This document shows, one piece after another, positions 24,193-32,700 of a stretch of 64,000 nucleotides of DNA. The DNA comes from Magnetospirillum sp902729445 (GTDB lineage Bacteria; Pseudomonadota; Alphaproteobacteria; Rhodospirillales; Magnetospirillaceae). The stretch is taken from assembly GCF_902729445.1 (NCBI RefSeq), contig NZ_CACVCE010000005.1, positions 45,558 through 109,557 on the forward strand, in the 5' to 3' direction. The translations under genes and the position numbers were made by a program. How positions within the stretch are numbered: position 1 is the stretch's first letter; every line of letters begins with the position of its first letter. The notes below the pieces were generated by a model that was given only the letters and a program-made list of their open reading frames with translations, did not search any database and was not told the DNA's origin.

Positions 24193-24630
24193 ATGTTTTG
24201 GGATATCTTGACGGCCGCGACGACGGTGGCCTCGCAGGTGGCGCAGCGCCAGCAGCAGGACGCGGCCATACGGTCGCAACAGCAGCAGGCCGCGTTGCAA
24301 AGTCAGATGATGTGGCGCCAGGCCGAGCAGCAAGCCCGCCAGCAGCGGGATTTGCTCAAGCGGCAATTGGCCGCCAACCGGGCCGCCCTGGCCGGGGGTG
24401 GAATGGGCTTCGACGGTGGGTCCGGCGCGGCGCTGATGGCCGGCATGGCGCGGCGGACCGAACAAGATCTCGGCGACCGTCAAGAGGCCCTGGCGCTGCA
24501 GCACCAGGCCCGGTTCGGCACCGGCGAAGGCTCGGGCAATGCGCTGGCGCAGGGGCTGCAGGCCATTCGCCAGGGCCAAGAGATCTATGGTGCGATGCGG
24601 CCGCTGTTCGAGATTGGCGGCAAGGCCTGA
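24193..24630 (+). CDS. Gln-rich protein resembling phage internal virion proteins
   Basis: A 145-residue protein with a coiled-coil-prone Gln/Ala-rich N-terminal half and a segment LKRQLAANRAALAGGGMGF followed by GGSGAALMAGM. That pattern (an R/A helix, then a glycine-rich turn) recalls small internal virion or ejection proteins of podophages and prophages. It stands alone here with no other phage genes. The ribosome site is fair (GCGGAGACGGAAT). The function is unknown. Confidence 0.5.
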   Translation: MFWDILTAATTVASQVAQRQQQDAAIRSQQQQAALQSQMMWRQAEQQARQQRDLLKRQLAANRAALAGGGMGFDGGSGAALMAGMARRTEQDLGDRQEALALQHQARFGTGEGSGNALAQGLQAIRQGQEIYGAMRPLFEIGGKA

Positions 24631-24651
24631 TGAGCGTTCGCCATAAACAAA

Positions 24652-24679
24652 ATGGCCGGAAGGTTTCCCTTCCGGCCAT
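24652..24679. terminator. Bidirectional terminator, strongest for purS
   Basis: A 12-bp perfect stem, ATGGCCGGAAGG (24652-24663) with CCTTCCGGCCAT (24668-24679) and a 4-base loop. Read on the minus strand it is followed by TTTTGTTT, so it ends the purC-purS transcript. It lies between convergent genes. Confidence 0.88.
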
Positions 24680-24700
24680 CGCAGATCGATATCGGTCGGA

Positions 24701-24943
24701 TCAGTCGACCAAGTCGATGGTGTAGTTCTCGATCACGGTATTGGCCAGCAATTGCTTGCACATCTGCTCGGCCGCGTCGCGGGCCTTGGCCTTGTCGGTC
24801 TCGGCCAGGTCCAGTTCGATGAACTTGCCCTGGCGGACATCCTTGACGCCGGCAAAGCCCAGCGAGGCCAAGGCGTGGCCGACGGCCTTGCCCTGGGGGT
24901 CGAGAACACCGTTCTTGAGGGTGATATGAATTTTCGCCTTCAC
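24701..24943 (-). CDS. purS: FGAM synthase subunit PurS
   Basis: An 80-residue small subunit of phosphoribosylformylglycinamidine synthase, which bridges PurL and PurQ for ammonia transfer in purine synthesis. The GTG start at 24943 gives the family N-terminus KAKIHITLKNGVLDPQGKAV and follows AAAGGACG at good spacing. The typical end, LLANTVIENYTIDLVD, is intact. It lies 63 bases downstream of purC on the same strand; purQ and purL are not downstream within the window. Confidence 0.95.
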   Translation of the reverse strand: MKAKIHITLKNGVLDPQGKAVGHALASLGFAGVKDVRQGKFIELDLAETDKAKARDAAEQMCKQLLANTVIENYTIDLVD

Positions 24944-25006
24944 GGGAATTCGTCCTTTAGCGGGGATTGCTGCAGGGTTGACGGCCCCATTGGGGCCGGC
25001 ACCCAA

Positions 25007-25771
25007 TTACTGCATGGTTGCCGGGCCCTTGAGGTCGCGGGGGCCGCCTTCCGGCAGGATGCCAAGGCGGCGGGCCACTTCCTGATAGGCTTCCTCGACA
25101 TTGCCGAGGTCGCGGCGGAAGCGGTCCTTGTCCATCTTCTCGCCGGTCTTGATGTCCCACAGGCGGCAATTGTCGGGGCTGATCTCGTCGGCCAAGACGA
25201 TCTGCATGTCGTCGCCATTATACAGGCGGCCGAATTCCAGCTTGAAATCGACGACGCGGATGCCGATGCCCAGGAACAGGCCGGTCAGGAAGTCGTTGAC
25301 CCGAAGCGACAGGCTCATGATCTCGTCGAGATCGGTGGTGTTGGCCCAGCCGAAGGCGGTGATGTGCTCTTCCGAGACCATCGGATCGCCCAGGGCGTCG
25401 GACTTGAAATAATATTCGACGATCGAGCGCGGCAGCGGCGTGCCTTCGGACAGGCCGAAACGCTGGGCCAGCGAACCGGCCGAGATGTTCCTGACCACCA
25501 CTTCCAGCGGAATGATCTCGACCTCGCGCACCAGCTGCTCACGCATGTTGAGGCGGCGCACGAAATGGGTCGGAATGCCGATTTCGGCCAGGCGCAGCAT
25601 CAGATATTCACTGATGCGGTTGTTCAGCACGCCCTTGCCGGTGATGGTGCCCTTCTTCTTGTTGTTGAAGGCGGTGGCGTCATCCTTGAAATACTGGACC
25701 AGGGTGCCGGGCTCGGGGCCTTCGAAAAGGACCTTGGCCTTGCCTTCGTAAATCTGTCTGCGTCGGGCCAT
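25007..25771 (-). CDS. purC: SAICAR synthase
   Basis: A 254-residue phosphoribosylaminoimidazole-succinocarboxamide synthase (ATP-dependent joining of CAIR and aspartate). Family signatures are IYEGKAKVLFE near the start, FKDDATAFN, the long EIIPLEVVVRNISAGSL motif and VDFKLEFGR. The start at 25771 (MARRRQIYEGKAK) is the usual one; an ATG three codons earlier is possible. It is transcribed with purS. Confidence 0.96.
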   Translation of the reverse strand: MARRRQIYEGKAKVLFEGPEPGTLVQYFKDDATAFNNKKKGTITGKGVLNNRISEYLMLRLAEIGIPTHFVRRLNMREQLVREVEIIPLEVVVRNISAGSLAQRFGLSEGTPLPRSIVEYYFKSDALGDPMVSEEHITAFGWANTTDLDEIMSLSLRVNDFLTGLFLGIGIRVVDFKLEFGRLYNGDDMQIVLADEISPDNCRLWDIKTGEKMDKDRFRRDLGNVEEAYQEVARRLGILPEGGPRDLKGPATMQ

Positions 25772-25899
25772 GACAATCATTCCGGATGGTGTGGGGCAGG
25801 CGAACACGCCGCCAGCCTGGAGATAAGACATCGTTGGGCCGAGGCAGGCCCCGGCCGGTCGGTTTCATATAGCAGGTGTGCCGGCCTGAAACAACGAAG

Positions 25900-26547
25900 T
25901 CAGACCTGCCATTCGCCGCGCCACTCGCCATAGGGCTGGATCAAAGGCTCCTCGCCGTTGGCGCCCGGCCAGGAATCCACCACCCAGCTATCGTTGGTGT
26001 CGATTTCGATGATCTCGACGGCGATGTGCTGCAAGATGAGCGTGAAGCGGATCACTTCGTGGCTGACATCGTGGCGAAGGATCAGTCCGGCCAGGGCCAG
26101 GCGGTCGAGATAGGTCAGGGTGTTGACCGTTTCGGCGACGCAATCCAGTTGGCCGGTCAGGTCCCAGTCTTGATGGTTGTTGGCCGGCTGGTCGTTCCAG
26201 GTCCCCAAGGTGGGCGCGACCAGGCGCTCGAGATGGGCGATGGCGCCGCCGATGCGGGCACGCTCGTCTGGTGCGTTGATCGGAACTGGATCGAAGTGGG
26301 CTCGCACCGACTGGATGGCGTCGGGATCCAGGCGAACCTCGACGGTCGACGGGCAGCCGGGCGATCGGCACAGAAGCATCGGCGCCGCCAGCGGATCGTC
26401 GGCTTCCAGACCGGCCCAGCGGTTGGCGTCGGTGGTGGCGCGGATGTCGGCGTGCCAGTCGCTGGAAAGCGGGGGCACTGCCGACACGTCCTGGCCGTAA
26501 GCGGCGGAGGCCCATGCCATCGAGATGACCGCCAGGGCCCGGATCAT
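25900..26547 (-). CDS. Exported protein coupled to a chemoreceptor
   Basis: A 215-residue protein with a signal peptide of about 20 residues (MIRALAVISMAWASAAYG). Its ATG overlaps the stop of the upstream chemoreceptor, so both are made together. The C-terminal part contains GQLDCVAETVNTL, then HIAVEI and DSWVVDSWPG. A Cys...His...Asp order of this kind recalls transglutaminase-like or papain-like folds, but I do not recognise the family. It could be a periplasmic partner of the receptor. Confidence 0.6.
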   Translation of the reverse strand: MIRALAVISMAWASAAYGQDVSAVPPLSSDWHADIRATTDANRWAGLEADDPLAAPMLLCRSPGCPSTVEVRLDPDAIQSVRAHFDPVPINAPDERARIGGAIAHLERLVAPTLGTWNDQPANNHQDWDLTGQLDCVAETVNTLTYLDRLALAGLILRHDVSHEVIRFTLILQHIAVEIIEIDTNDSWVVDSWPGANGEEPLIQPYGEWRGEWQV

Positions 26548-28559
26548 GCGGTCCGGCGCTGACGATGGTGTTCCGCGATGAACCGGGCCAGGGCTTCCTT
26601 GTCGATGGCGCTTTCGTCGAACCGGATGCGGGCTCGGCCTTGGTGAACCTCGACCACCTCGAACGGAATCGCCGGAGGCAATCCATCGACCTGAAGCTGG
26701 CCGTGGACGGCCATGTCCTCGTCGATATCCAGCTCGAATTGGCCGCCGCACAGGGAAATGTCCAGCATCTTGGTCGAGACCGTACCGTTATTCAGTTCGA
26801 CAACGGCCGAGCTATCCAGATTGATCCGGGGGTTGCGACGCCGGTTGACTTCGGGCGTGGCGGTGCGGACGGCGGCGTTGAGCATGCGGCGCAGATCGAC
26901 GATTTCGGCGGTCATCGCCTCGAGAAGGGCCTGGACCTCGGTGGCCCGTTCGCCGGTGCGCGACGCCTCGGTGGCGACCTCGCCGATATGGTCGGAAACC
27001 TCGCGGGCGGCGTCGCTGGTTTCGACGACGTTGCGCACGATTTCCTGGGTGGCGGCGTCTTGCTCCTGCACCGCCGCGGCGATCGAGCCGGACACGCTGG
27101 AAATCTGGGTGATCGCGGCCAGCATCTCATCGATCTCGCTGGCGACCTTGGTCCCGACCGAGCGCAACTCGCCGATCTGACGGGCGATCTCCTCGGTGGA
27201 CTTGCCGGTCTGTTCGGCCAGGTGCTTGACCTCGTCGGCGACCACGGCGAAGCCCTTGCCGGCCACGCCGGCGCGCTGGGCCTCGATGGTGGCGTTCAGG
27301 GCCAGCATGTGGGTGCGCCGGGCGATGTCGCCGATCAGGCCGGCGACATCGCCGATCCGTTCCATCGCCTGGGTCAGCGACACCACCGTCTCGCCGGCCT
27401 GCTGGCCGGTATCGACCACGTCCTCGACCATCTGGGTCGAGGTTTCGACCCGGCTGGCGATCTCGCGGATCGAGGCCGACAATTGCTCGGCGGCCCCGGC
27501 CACGGTCTGGGCATTGGCCAAAGCGTGTTCGGCGGCGTTGGCCACCGTCTGCGAATGGGTGCCGACGCTGACCGCCGACCCGGCCATGGCGGCGGCGGCC
27601 TTGGCGACCCGGGTGCCCTCGCCGGCGACTCGCTCGACGGCGGCGGTGGTTTCGACCTCGACGGTGTCGGCCATGTTGCGAAGCGCTGTCTTGCGGGCTT
27701 CCTCGGCCTCCAATGCGGCTCGCTCCCGTTCGGCCTGCATGGCGGCGACTTCTGACCCCCGTTGGCGGAACAGCGCCAGCGCCCGGGCGATCGGGCCGAA
27801 CTCGTCCTTGCGGTCGGGCGACAGCGCCGGGATGGCGTCGAAGCGGTCGGCCAGGGCGTCATCGACATCCTTGTGCAGGGCGGCAAACGCCCTGCCGGCG
27901 AAGGTTCCGATCAGCACGGCGATCACCAGGGCGGCCAGGGACGCCAGGGCCGACAGCGCCATCTGCCAGCGGATCAGTGTCTGGTTGGAGTCGTGCACCG
28001 CCTGGGTGTGCTCGAGCAGCGCCCCCATTTCCTCCCAGGTCTGGTTGCTGACGACTTCGGTGATTTCGTCCAGGCGCTGCAGCAAGATCACCGCCAACTC
28101 GTCGAAATTCTCCATCAAGGCGTTGCCGGCATCGCGCCCCTTTTCCTTATAGGCCTTGGCCATCGCCTTGCCGTTGCGCAGGAACGGCGGGAAGACGCCC
28201 TCGATGCGTTCCAGGGTGTTGACGTGGTCTTCCAGTCCCATCCGCTCGGCCAGGCCCTTGGCGGTGTCCAGATGCTCGTTGAAACGGGCGACCCATTCGT
28301 CGGCTTCGGCCAGGGCCTCGTCATTGCCGGTGGCCGAGGCGTCGGTCAGGAATTGCTGGACCTGGATGATGTCCAGACGGATGTCCTTGATGGCCAACAG
28401 CAGCGGGATGGTGTTGTTGGCGACGCGGTCGGCGCGGGATTCTATGTCGTCGATCGGGCCTGTCTGGCTGCTGACCGACGACAAGGTCAGTGCCGACAGG
28501 CCGACGATGACAAGGATGCAGGCGGCAAATCCGCCCAGGATGAGGCCGCGAAGGGACAT
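26544..28559 (-). CDS. Methyl-accepting chemotaxis protein with C-terminal PilZ
   Basis: A 671-residue chemoreceptor. TM helix about 8-30, a periplasmic four-helix-bundle-like sensor about 35-190, TM2 about 195-215, HAMP, then the signalling hairpin with the tip HMLALNATIEAQRAGVAGKG. After the receptor domain, residues about 575-665 are a PilZ domain with RRRNPRINLD and DISLCGG, the c-di-GMP-binding RxxxR and (D/N)xSxxG motifs. Ligand sensing, chemotaxis signalling and c-di-GMP binding are thus on one chain, as reported for Tlp1 of Azospirillum. The start at 28559 follows AGAGG. It is coupled to an exported protein. Confidence 0.93.
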   Translation of the reverse strand: MSLRGLILGGFAACILVIVGLSALTLSSVSSQTGPIDDIESRADRVANNTIPLLLAIKDIRLDIIQVQQFLTDASATGNDEALAEADEWVARFNEHLDTAKGLAERMGLEDHVNTLERIEGVFPPFLRNGKAMAKAYKEKGRDAGNALMENFDELAVILLQRLDEITEVVSNQTWEEMGALLEHTQAVHDSNQTLIRWQMALSALASLAALVIAVLIGTFAGRAFAALHKDVDDALADRFDAIPALSPDRKDEFGPIARALALFRQRGSEVAAMQAERERAALEAEEARKTALRNMADTVEVETTAAVERVAGEGTRVAKAAAAMAGSAVSVGTHSQTVANAAEHALANAQTVAGAAEQLSASIREIASRVETSTQMVEDVVDTGQQAGETVVSLTQAMERIGDVAGLIGDIARRTHMLALNATIEAQRAGVAGKGFAVVADEVKHLAEQTGKSTEEIARQIGELRSVGTKVASEIDEMLAAITQISSVSGSIAAAVQEQDAATQEIVRNVVETSDAAREVSDHIGEVATEASRTGERATEVQALLEAMTAEIVDLRRMLNAAVRTATPEVNRRRNPRINLDSSAVVELNNGTVSTKMLDISLCGGQFELDIDEDMAVHGQLQVDGLPPAIPFEVVEVHQGRARIRFDESAIDKEALARFIAEHHRQRRTA

Positions 28560-28656
28560 GGGTGCCTCTTGTCTGGGAGCTTGATGTGATCGCAACCTAA
28601 TGGAATAGGGTGAAGCCGGCAAGCGCCCAGACTGTGCGCAAATCCTCAAAGTCGCC

Positions 28657-29400
28657 CTATACGATGGGAGTATATTGAGCGTCGCTCGGTTTTCCCGGAG
28701 AAAACAGCCAAAGCGGTCGGGTCGTCAAATTGTCGGCCGGCAAGGCGATCAGCGACGACGATACTGTTCCGAAGCCGTCGGCGCGGGTGAAGCACATCGC
28801 CGCGTGCTCCTCGCCGTCGGAATCCTCGCCCGGGTCGGCCATCAGCGCCATCCATTCCGCCCAGTCGCCTTGGCCGGGATCGGGAATCGTCGCCCCCTGG
28901 AATCGCGGCAGATAGGCGGCGACGCGCGGGCTGACGCCATCGTCCAGATCATAGGCGGTCAGCATGTGCACGCCGATCGGGATCGGGGCGACGGTGACGC
29001 GGGCTTGGCCGTCTGCCTTGATCCAGAAGGCGTCGCGATTGTCGGCCACCACCATGTTGAACGGGCGCCAGGACCGGGAATCGAGGTCGGCCAGGGCCTG
29101 GACGGCCAGACTGGCGTCGGCGTGATCCAGCGCGTCGAGGACCAGTTCGCCCCGCGAACGCTTGCCGGGCGCCGGTCCCAGCGTGCCCATGCGGTTCAAG
29201 ATGCCGGCGAACAGGCCGTGGTCGTTGACCCCCATCCACGAGCCGCCGGCCAATTGGTCCAGGCCGGCCACCACCTCGGCGCGGTCGGGCCAGTGGCGAG
29301 CCGGCGCCAACCATGGCCGGCCGGCCATCTCGTCGCGATTGGCGGCGACGATCACCGGCCAATCGGAATGCGGTCGGTGGCAGATGATCAGGGTGCACAT
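28657..29400 (-). CDS. NRDE (TANGO2-like) family protein
   Basis: A 247-residue protein beginning MCTLIICHRPHSDWPVIVAA and followed directly by NRDE, the family signature near residue 21. GGSWMGVNDHGLFAGILN is also typical. The N-terminal Cys2 resembles an Ntn-hydrolase nucleophile. The biochemical role of the family is poorly defined; heme and lipid links are reported for eukaryotic TANGO2. It is probably cytosolic. Confidence 0.9.
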   Translation of the reverse strand: MCTLIICHRPHSDWPVIVAANRDEMAGRPWLAPARHWPDRAEVVAGLDQLAGGSWMGVNDHGLFAGILNRMGTLGPAPGKRSRGELVLDALDHADASLAVQALADLDSRSWRPFNMVVADNRDAFWIKADGQARVTVAPIPIGVHMLTAYDLDDGVSPRVAAYLPRFQGATIPDPGQGDWAEWMALMADPGEDSDGEEHAAMCFTRADGFGTVSSSLIALPADNLTTRPLWLFSPGKPSDAQYTPIV

Positions 29401-29521
29401 GCGAAGAATCCCGTTTCGAGGTCACGCGCCGGCGGTTATAACTCGGTCAGCCGCTGGTGCGGGGGCCGAACGACAACCACATCGATGAATGTGGGGCTTA
29501 TAACAAGGAACTCTGTGGAAC

Positions 29522-29848
29522 ATGACCATCTTCGATGATCGGGAAAAGGCCTTCGAGGCCAAGTATCGGAATGATCAGGAAACTCAGTTCAAGATCAACA
29601 TCCGCCGCGACAAGCTGCTGGGTCTGTGGGCCGCGGCCAAGCTGGGGCTGGACGGTGACGCCGCCAAGGCCTACGCCCTGGCGGTGGTCGATGCCGAGTT
29701 CAGCGAACCCGATCACGACGCCAGTCACAAGGTGGTGCGCGATTTCGCCGCCGCCGGCATCACCATCGCCGAAAAGGACGTTCAGATCGAGATGAGCCGT
29801 TGCCGCGAGCAGGCCCGGGTCGAGATCCTGGAAGCCTTGAAGGGCTAG
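29522..29848 (+). CDS. F1FO-ATPase zeta inhibitor subunit (DUF1476)
   Basis: A 108-residue helical protein with the family opening MTIFDDREKAFEAKYRNDQE and the core RRDKLLGLWAAAKLGL. In Paracoccus the zeta subunit binds F1 and blocks ATP hydrolysis, limiting reverse rotation. It is restricted to alphaproteobacteria, which supports the taxonomic reading of the window. Its TAG stop shares three bases with the stop of the convergent TerC gene. Confidence 0.93.
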   Translation: MTIFDDREKAFEAKYRNDQETQFKINIRRDKLLGLWAAAKLGLDGDAAKAYALAVVDAEFSEPDHDASHKVVRDFAAAGITIAEKDVQIEMSRCREQARVEILEALKG

Positions 29849-30480
29849 ATTCCCGCCACCTGCATCAGTTCGCGGCCGCCTTCCCACATCATCACCAGCG
29901 CCACGTAAAGGATGATCAACAGGCCGACATAGGCGATCCAGCGGTGCTTGGTCAGCAGATGGGCGATCAGGTTGGCGGCCAGGCCCATCAGGGCCACCGA
30001 CAGGGCCAGGCCGATGATCAGCACGATTTCGTGATCGCGCGACGCCCCGGCCACCGCCAGCACGTTGTCCAGCGACATCGACACGTCGGCGATGACGATC
30101 TGGGTCACCGCCTCGCGGAACGACTTTTCCTTCTGGGTGGCGACCGACTGGCCGTCCAGGACCGCTTCGGCCTCGGCCTCTTGTTCGTGGCCGCCGCTCG
30201 ACAATTCGCGCCACAATTTCCACGACACCCACAACAGCAGCACGCCGCCGGCGAACAACAGGCCTACGATCTGCAGCAACTGCACCGTCACCGAGGCGAA
30301 GGCGATGCGCAAGATGGCGGCCGCCGCGATGCCGATGATGATGGCCTTCTTGCGCAACAGCGGCGACAGGCCGGCGGCGGCCATGCCGACCACGATGGCG
30401 TTGTCGCCGGCCAGCGCCACGTCGATGGCGATCACCTGGAACAGGGCGGTCAGGGCTTCGATGTTGAAAAGCTCGTTCAT
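29845..30480 (-). CDS. TerC/YjbE-family membrane protein
   Basis: A 211-residue integral membrane protein with about seven TM helices. The TerC landmarks are ALAGDNAIVVGMA, with its conserved acidic residue in the membrane, and the repeat IADVSMSLDNVLAVAG in the second half. A charged cytoplasmic loop (GGHEQEAEAEAV) separates them. The YjbE branch is linked to manganese export or metal loading of exported proteins; the exact substrate is unknown. Confidence 0.9.
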   Translation of the reverse strand: MNELFNIEALTALFQVIAIDVALAGDNAIVVGMAAAGLSPLLRKKAIIIGIAAAAILRIAFASVTVQLLQIVGLLFAGGVLLLWVSWKLWRELSSGGHEQEAEAEAVLDGQSVATQKEKSFREAVTQIVIADVSMSLDNVLAVAGASRDHEIVLIIGLALSVALMGLAANLIAHLLTKHRWIAYVGLLIILYVALVMMWEGGRELMQVAGI

Positions 30481-30513
30481 GGTTGCCTTGCGTAAAACGG
30501 CGTGGACACTTCG

Positions 30514-31707
30514 TCAAGCAATCAAAAGGCGACAGGCGATCACCGCCGCCACCAGCCCGGCGGCGTCGGCGATCAGCCCGCAGGCCAAGGCGTGGCGGAT
30601 GCGGCGAATGCCGACCGCGCCGAAATAGACGGCGATGACGTAGAAGGTCGTCTCGCTCGAGCCGTAGATGGTGCCCAGCAGAACCCCGGAAAAGCTGTCG
30701 GGGCCGATGGCGGCGTTCTTCATCTGCTCGGCCAGCAGCCCGAACGAACCCGAGCCCGACAGCGAGCGCATCGCCGCCATCATCACCGCCTCGGCCGGCA
30801 CGCCGACCAATTGGGTGAGCCGGCCCAAGGGCTCCAGCACCAGGGCCAGCGCCCCCGAGGCCCGCACCATGCCCACCGCCACCAGGATCGCCACCAGATA
30901 GGGGATAATTCTGACCGCCACCCTGAAGCCCTCGCCGGCACCTTCGACGAAGGCGTCATAGATGGCGACGCGGCGCCACAGGCCGAAGCCCAACAGGGCC
31001 ACCACCAGCGACGGGATGATCCAATGGCCGATGGTCTGGCCCCAGGCGACCAGGGCGGCGATCAGCCCGGCCAGGCCCAGCCCGGCGACGGCCAATCCCC
31101 AGACCGGCGCGGTCGTCTTGGTGACGGCCGGGACCGAGCGGCCCCCTTGCAGCAGACGGGCCGACAGAATGGCCACCCCGGTCGAGACCAGGGTGGCGAT
31201 CAGGGTCGGCGCCACCACCGCCGCCGGGTTGGCCGATCCCAGGCCGGATCGCAGGGCGATGACGCTGGTCGGCAAGATGGTCACCGAGGCGGTGTTGATG
31301 GCCAAAAACAGCACCTGGGCGTTGGTGGCGGTGCCCTTGACCGGGTTCAGGCTTTCCAGGTGTTCCATGGCGCGGATGCCGAACGGCGTCGCGGCGTTGC
31401 CCAGGCCCAGCAGGTTGGCGGCGACGTTCATCACCATCGCCCCCATGGCCGGATGGTCGGGCGGTACCTCGGGGAACAGGCGGACCAGCAGCGGCGACAG
31501 CACCCGCGCGGTGGCGTCCAGCAAGCCGCCCTTTTCGGCCACCTTCATCAGGCCCAGGAACAGGGCCATCACGCCCACCAGCCCCAGGGCCAGCGGCACG
31601 GCGCCCTCGGCGGCGGCCAGGGTGGCCGCCGACAGGGTTTCCATGCCTCCCGTCCAGGCCGCCACCACCAAAGCGGCGGCCGGCAGCAGGAACAATACCC
31701 AGTTCAC
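30514..31707 (-). CDS. Nucleoside-recognition membrane protein, SpmA-SpmB fusion
   Basis: A 397-residue multi-pass membrane protein that joins two Gate/nucleoside-recognition halves. The first (SpmA-like) holds NVAANLLGLGNAATPFGI; the second (SpmB-like) holds GSGSFGLLAEQMK and GTIYGSSETTFYVIAVYFG. In Firmicutes these are separate sporulation proteins; in proteobacteria the fused form is common with unknown transport function. It lies upstream of terC on the same strand. Confidence 0.88.
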   Translation of the reverse strand: MNWVLFLLPAAALVVAAWTGGMETLSAATLAAAEGAVPLALGLVGVMALFLGLMKVAEKGGLLDATARVLSPLLVRLFPEVPPDHPAMGAMVMNVAANLLGLGNAATPFGIRAMEHLESLNPVKGTATNAQVLFLAINTASVTILPTSVIALRSGLGSANPAAVVAPTLIATLVSTGVAILSARLLQGGRSVPAVTKTTAPVWGLAVAGLGLAGLIAALVAWGQTIGHWIIPSLVVALLGFGLWRRVAIYDAFVEGAGEGFRVAVRIIPYLVAILVAVGMVRASGALALVLEPLGRLTQLVGVPAEAVMMAAMRSLSGSGSFGLLAEQMKNAAIGPDSFSGVLLGTIYGSSETTFYVIAVYFGAVGIRRIRHALACGLIADAAGLVAAVIACRLLIA

Positions 31708-31822
31708 GCCCGATCGCCCCCTTCCTGTCCACCGCCCAGCCTAACAGATCGATCCGGGCCGCGCACTCTTGCCGCCATGGTCGGCCGGCGTTAAGGTCGG
31801 GGCGCGACTTCTGGGGGCTTGC

Positions 31823-32413
31823 ATGGGCGGTTGGACACGAATTCTGGCGCTGACGGGATCAGCGGTGATGATGGCGGGCGTGGCCTTGGCCGACGATGTC
31901 CCGGCCAAGCTGGATGCCGCGCGGGCCGCTTATGCCAAGGGCGACGTGGCACGCGCCGCCCGCGAGCTGGAAGCGGTGCTGACCGGGTTGCATCAACGCC
32001 TGGGCAAGGCGCTGGCGGAAACCTTGCCTGCCGCCATGGCCGGTTGGCAGGCCGAGGCGCCGGAAATCCAAGGCCTGTCCCAGGCCGGCGGCGGCCTGTC
32101 GGTCAGCCGCGCCTATGCCAAGGGCGATTCCTCGCTGAATGCCACCTTGATCCTCGACAGCCCGGCGGTCGATGCCGCCATCGGCCTGTTCGCCAATCCG
32201 GCGGCCCGGGCCGGCACCCGGAAGGTCAAGGTCGGACCGGAAGACGCTTTGCTGCGCTACGATTCCTCGACCCATGCCGGCGAGGTGACGCTGGTCATCG
32301 GCAACCGCGTGCTTCTGGAGATCGAGGGCGACGGCATCACCAACGGCGAAACCCTGGTGGATGCCGCCAAGGGCTGGAACACCGCCCGCATCCGCACCCT
32401 GGTCGGACTGTGA
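31823..32413 (+). CDS. Exported hypothetical protein
   Basis: A 196-residue protein with a Sec signal peptide (about residues 1-23; MAGVALA cleavage). The mature part has a helical start (AARAAYAKGDVARAARELEA) then a mixed alpha/beta region with paired strands TLVIGNRVLLEIEG. No family is recognised. It is followed closely by a SemiSWEET gene and hrpB in the same direction, perhaps one transcript. Confidence 0.75.
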   Translation: MGGWTRILALTGSAVMMAGVALADDVPAKLDAARAAYAKGDVARAARELEAVLTGLHQRLGKALAETLPAAMAGWQAEAPEIQGLSQAGGGLSVSRAYAKGDSSLNATLILDSPAVDAAIGLFANPAARAGTRKVKVGPEDALLRYDSSTHAGEVTLVIGNRVLLEIEGDGITNGETLVDAAKGWNTARIRTLVGL

Positions 32414-32417
32414 GCCG

Positions 32418-32699
32418 GTGGAGCAGATCACCCTGATCGACGTGGTCGGCACCATCGCCGCCACTTTGACCACCATCGCCTTCCTGCCCCAGGTGACCAA
32501 GACCTTGCGAACAAGGCGGACCCGCGACATCTCGACCTCGATGTGGACGCTGTTTTCCGCCGGCGTCGCCTTGTGGCTGGTCTATGGCCTGCTGCTGATG
32601 GCCTGGCCGCTGATCATCGCCAATGTGCTGACCTTGGTGCTGGCCGGCATCGTGCTGGGCATCAAGCTGTCCAATCGCGGCAAGGAAGACCGCGACTAG
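32418..32699 (+). CDS. SemiSWEET-type sugar transporter (MtN3/saliva)
   Basis: A 93-residue protein with three TM helices, the bacterial half-size SWEET that works as a dimer for sugar or sugar-like solute facilitation. GTIAATLTTIAFLPQVTKTL carries the conserved PQ motif of helix 1, followed by TRDISTSMW and WLVYGLL. The GTG start lies five bases after the previous stop. hrpB begins directly after its stop. Confidence 0.9.
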   Translation: MEQITLIDVVGTIAATLTTIAFLPQVTKTLRTRRTRDISTSMWTLFSAGVALWLVYGLLLMAWPLIIANVLTLVLAGIVLGIKLSNRGKEDRD

Positions 32700-32700
32700 C

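Noticed and set aside
26565..27755. 396-codon antisense frame opposite the chemoreceptor
   Set aside because: Gly/Asp/His-rich mirror of the receptor helices; no start signal or family.
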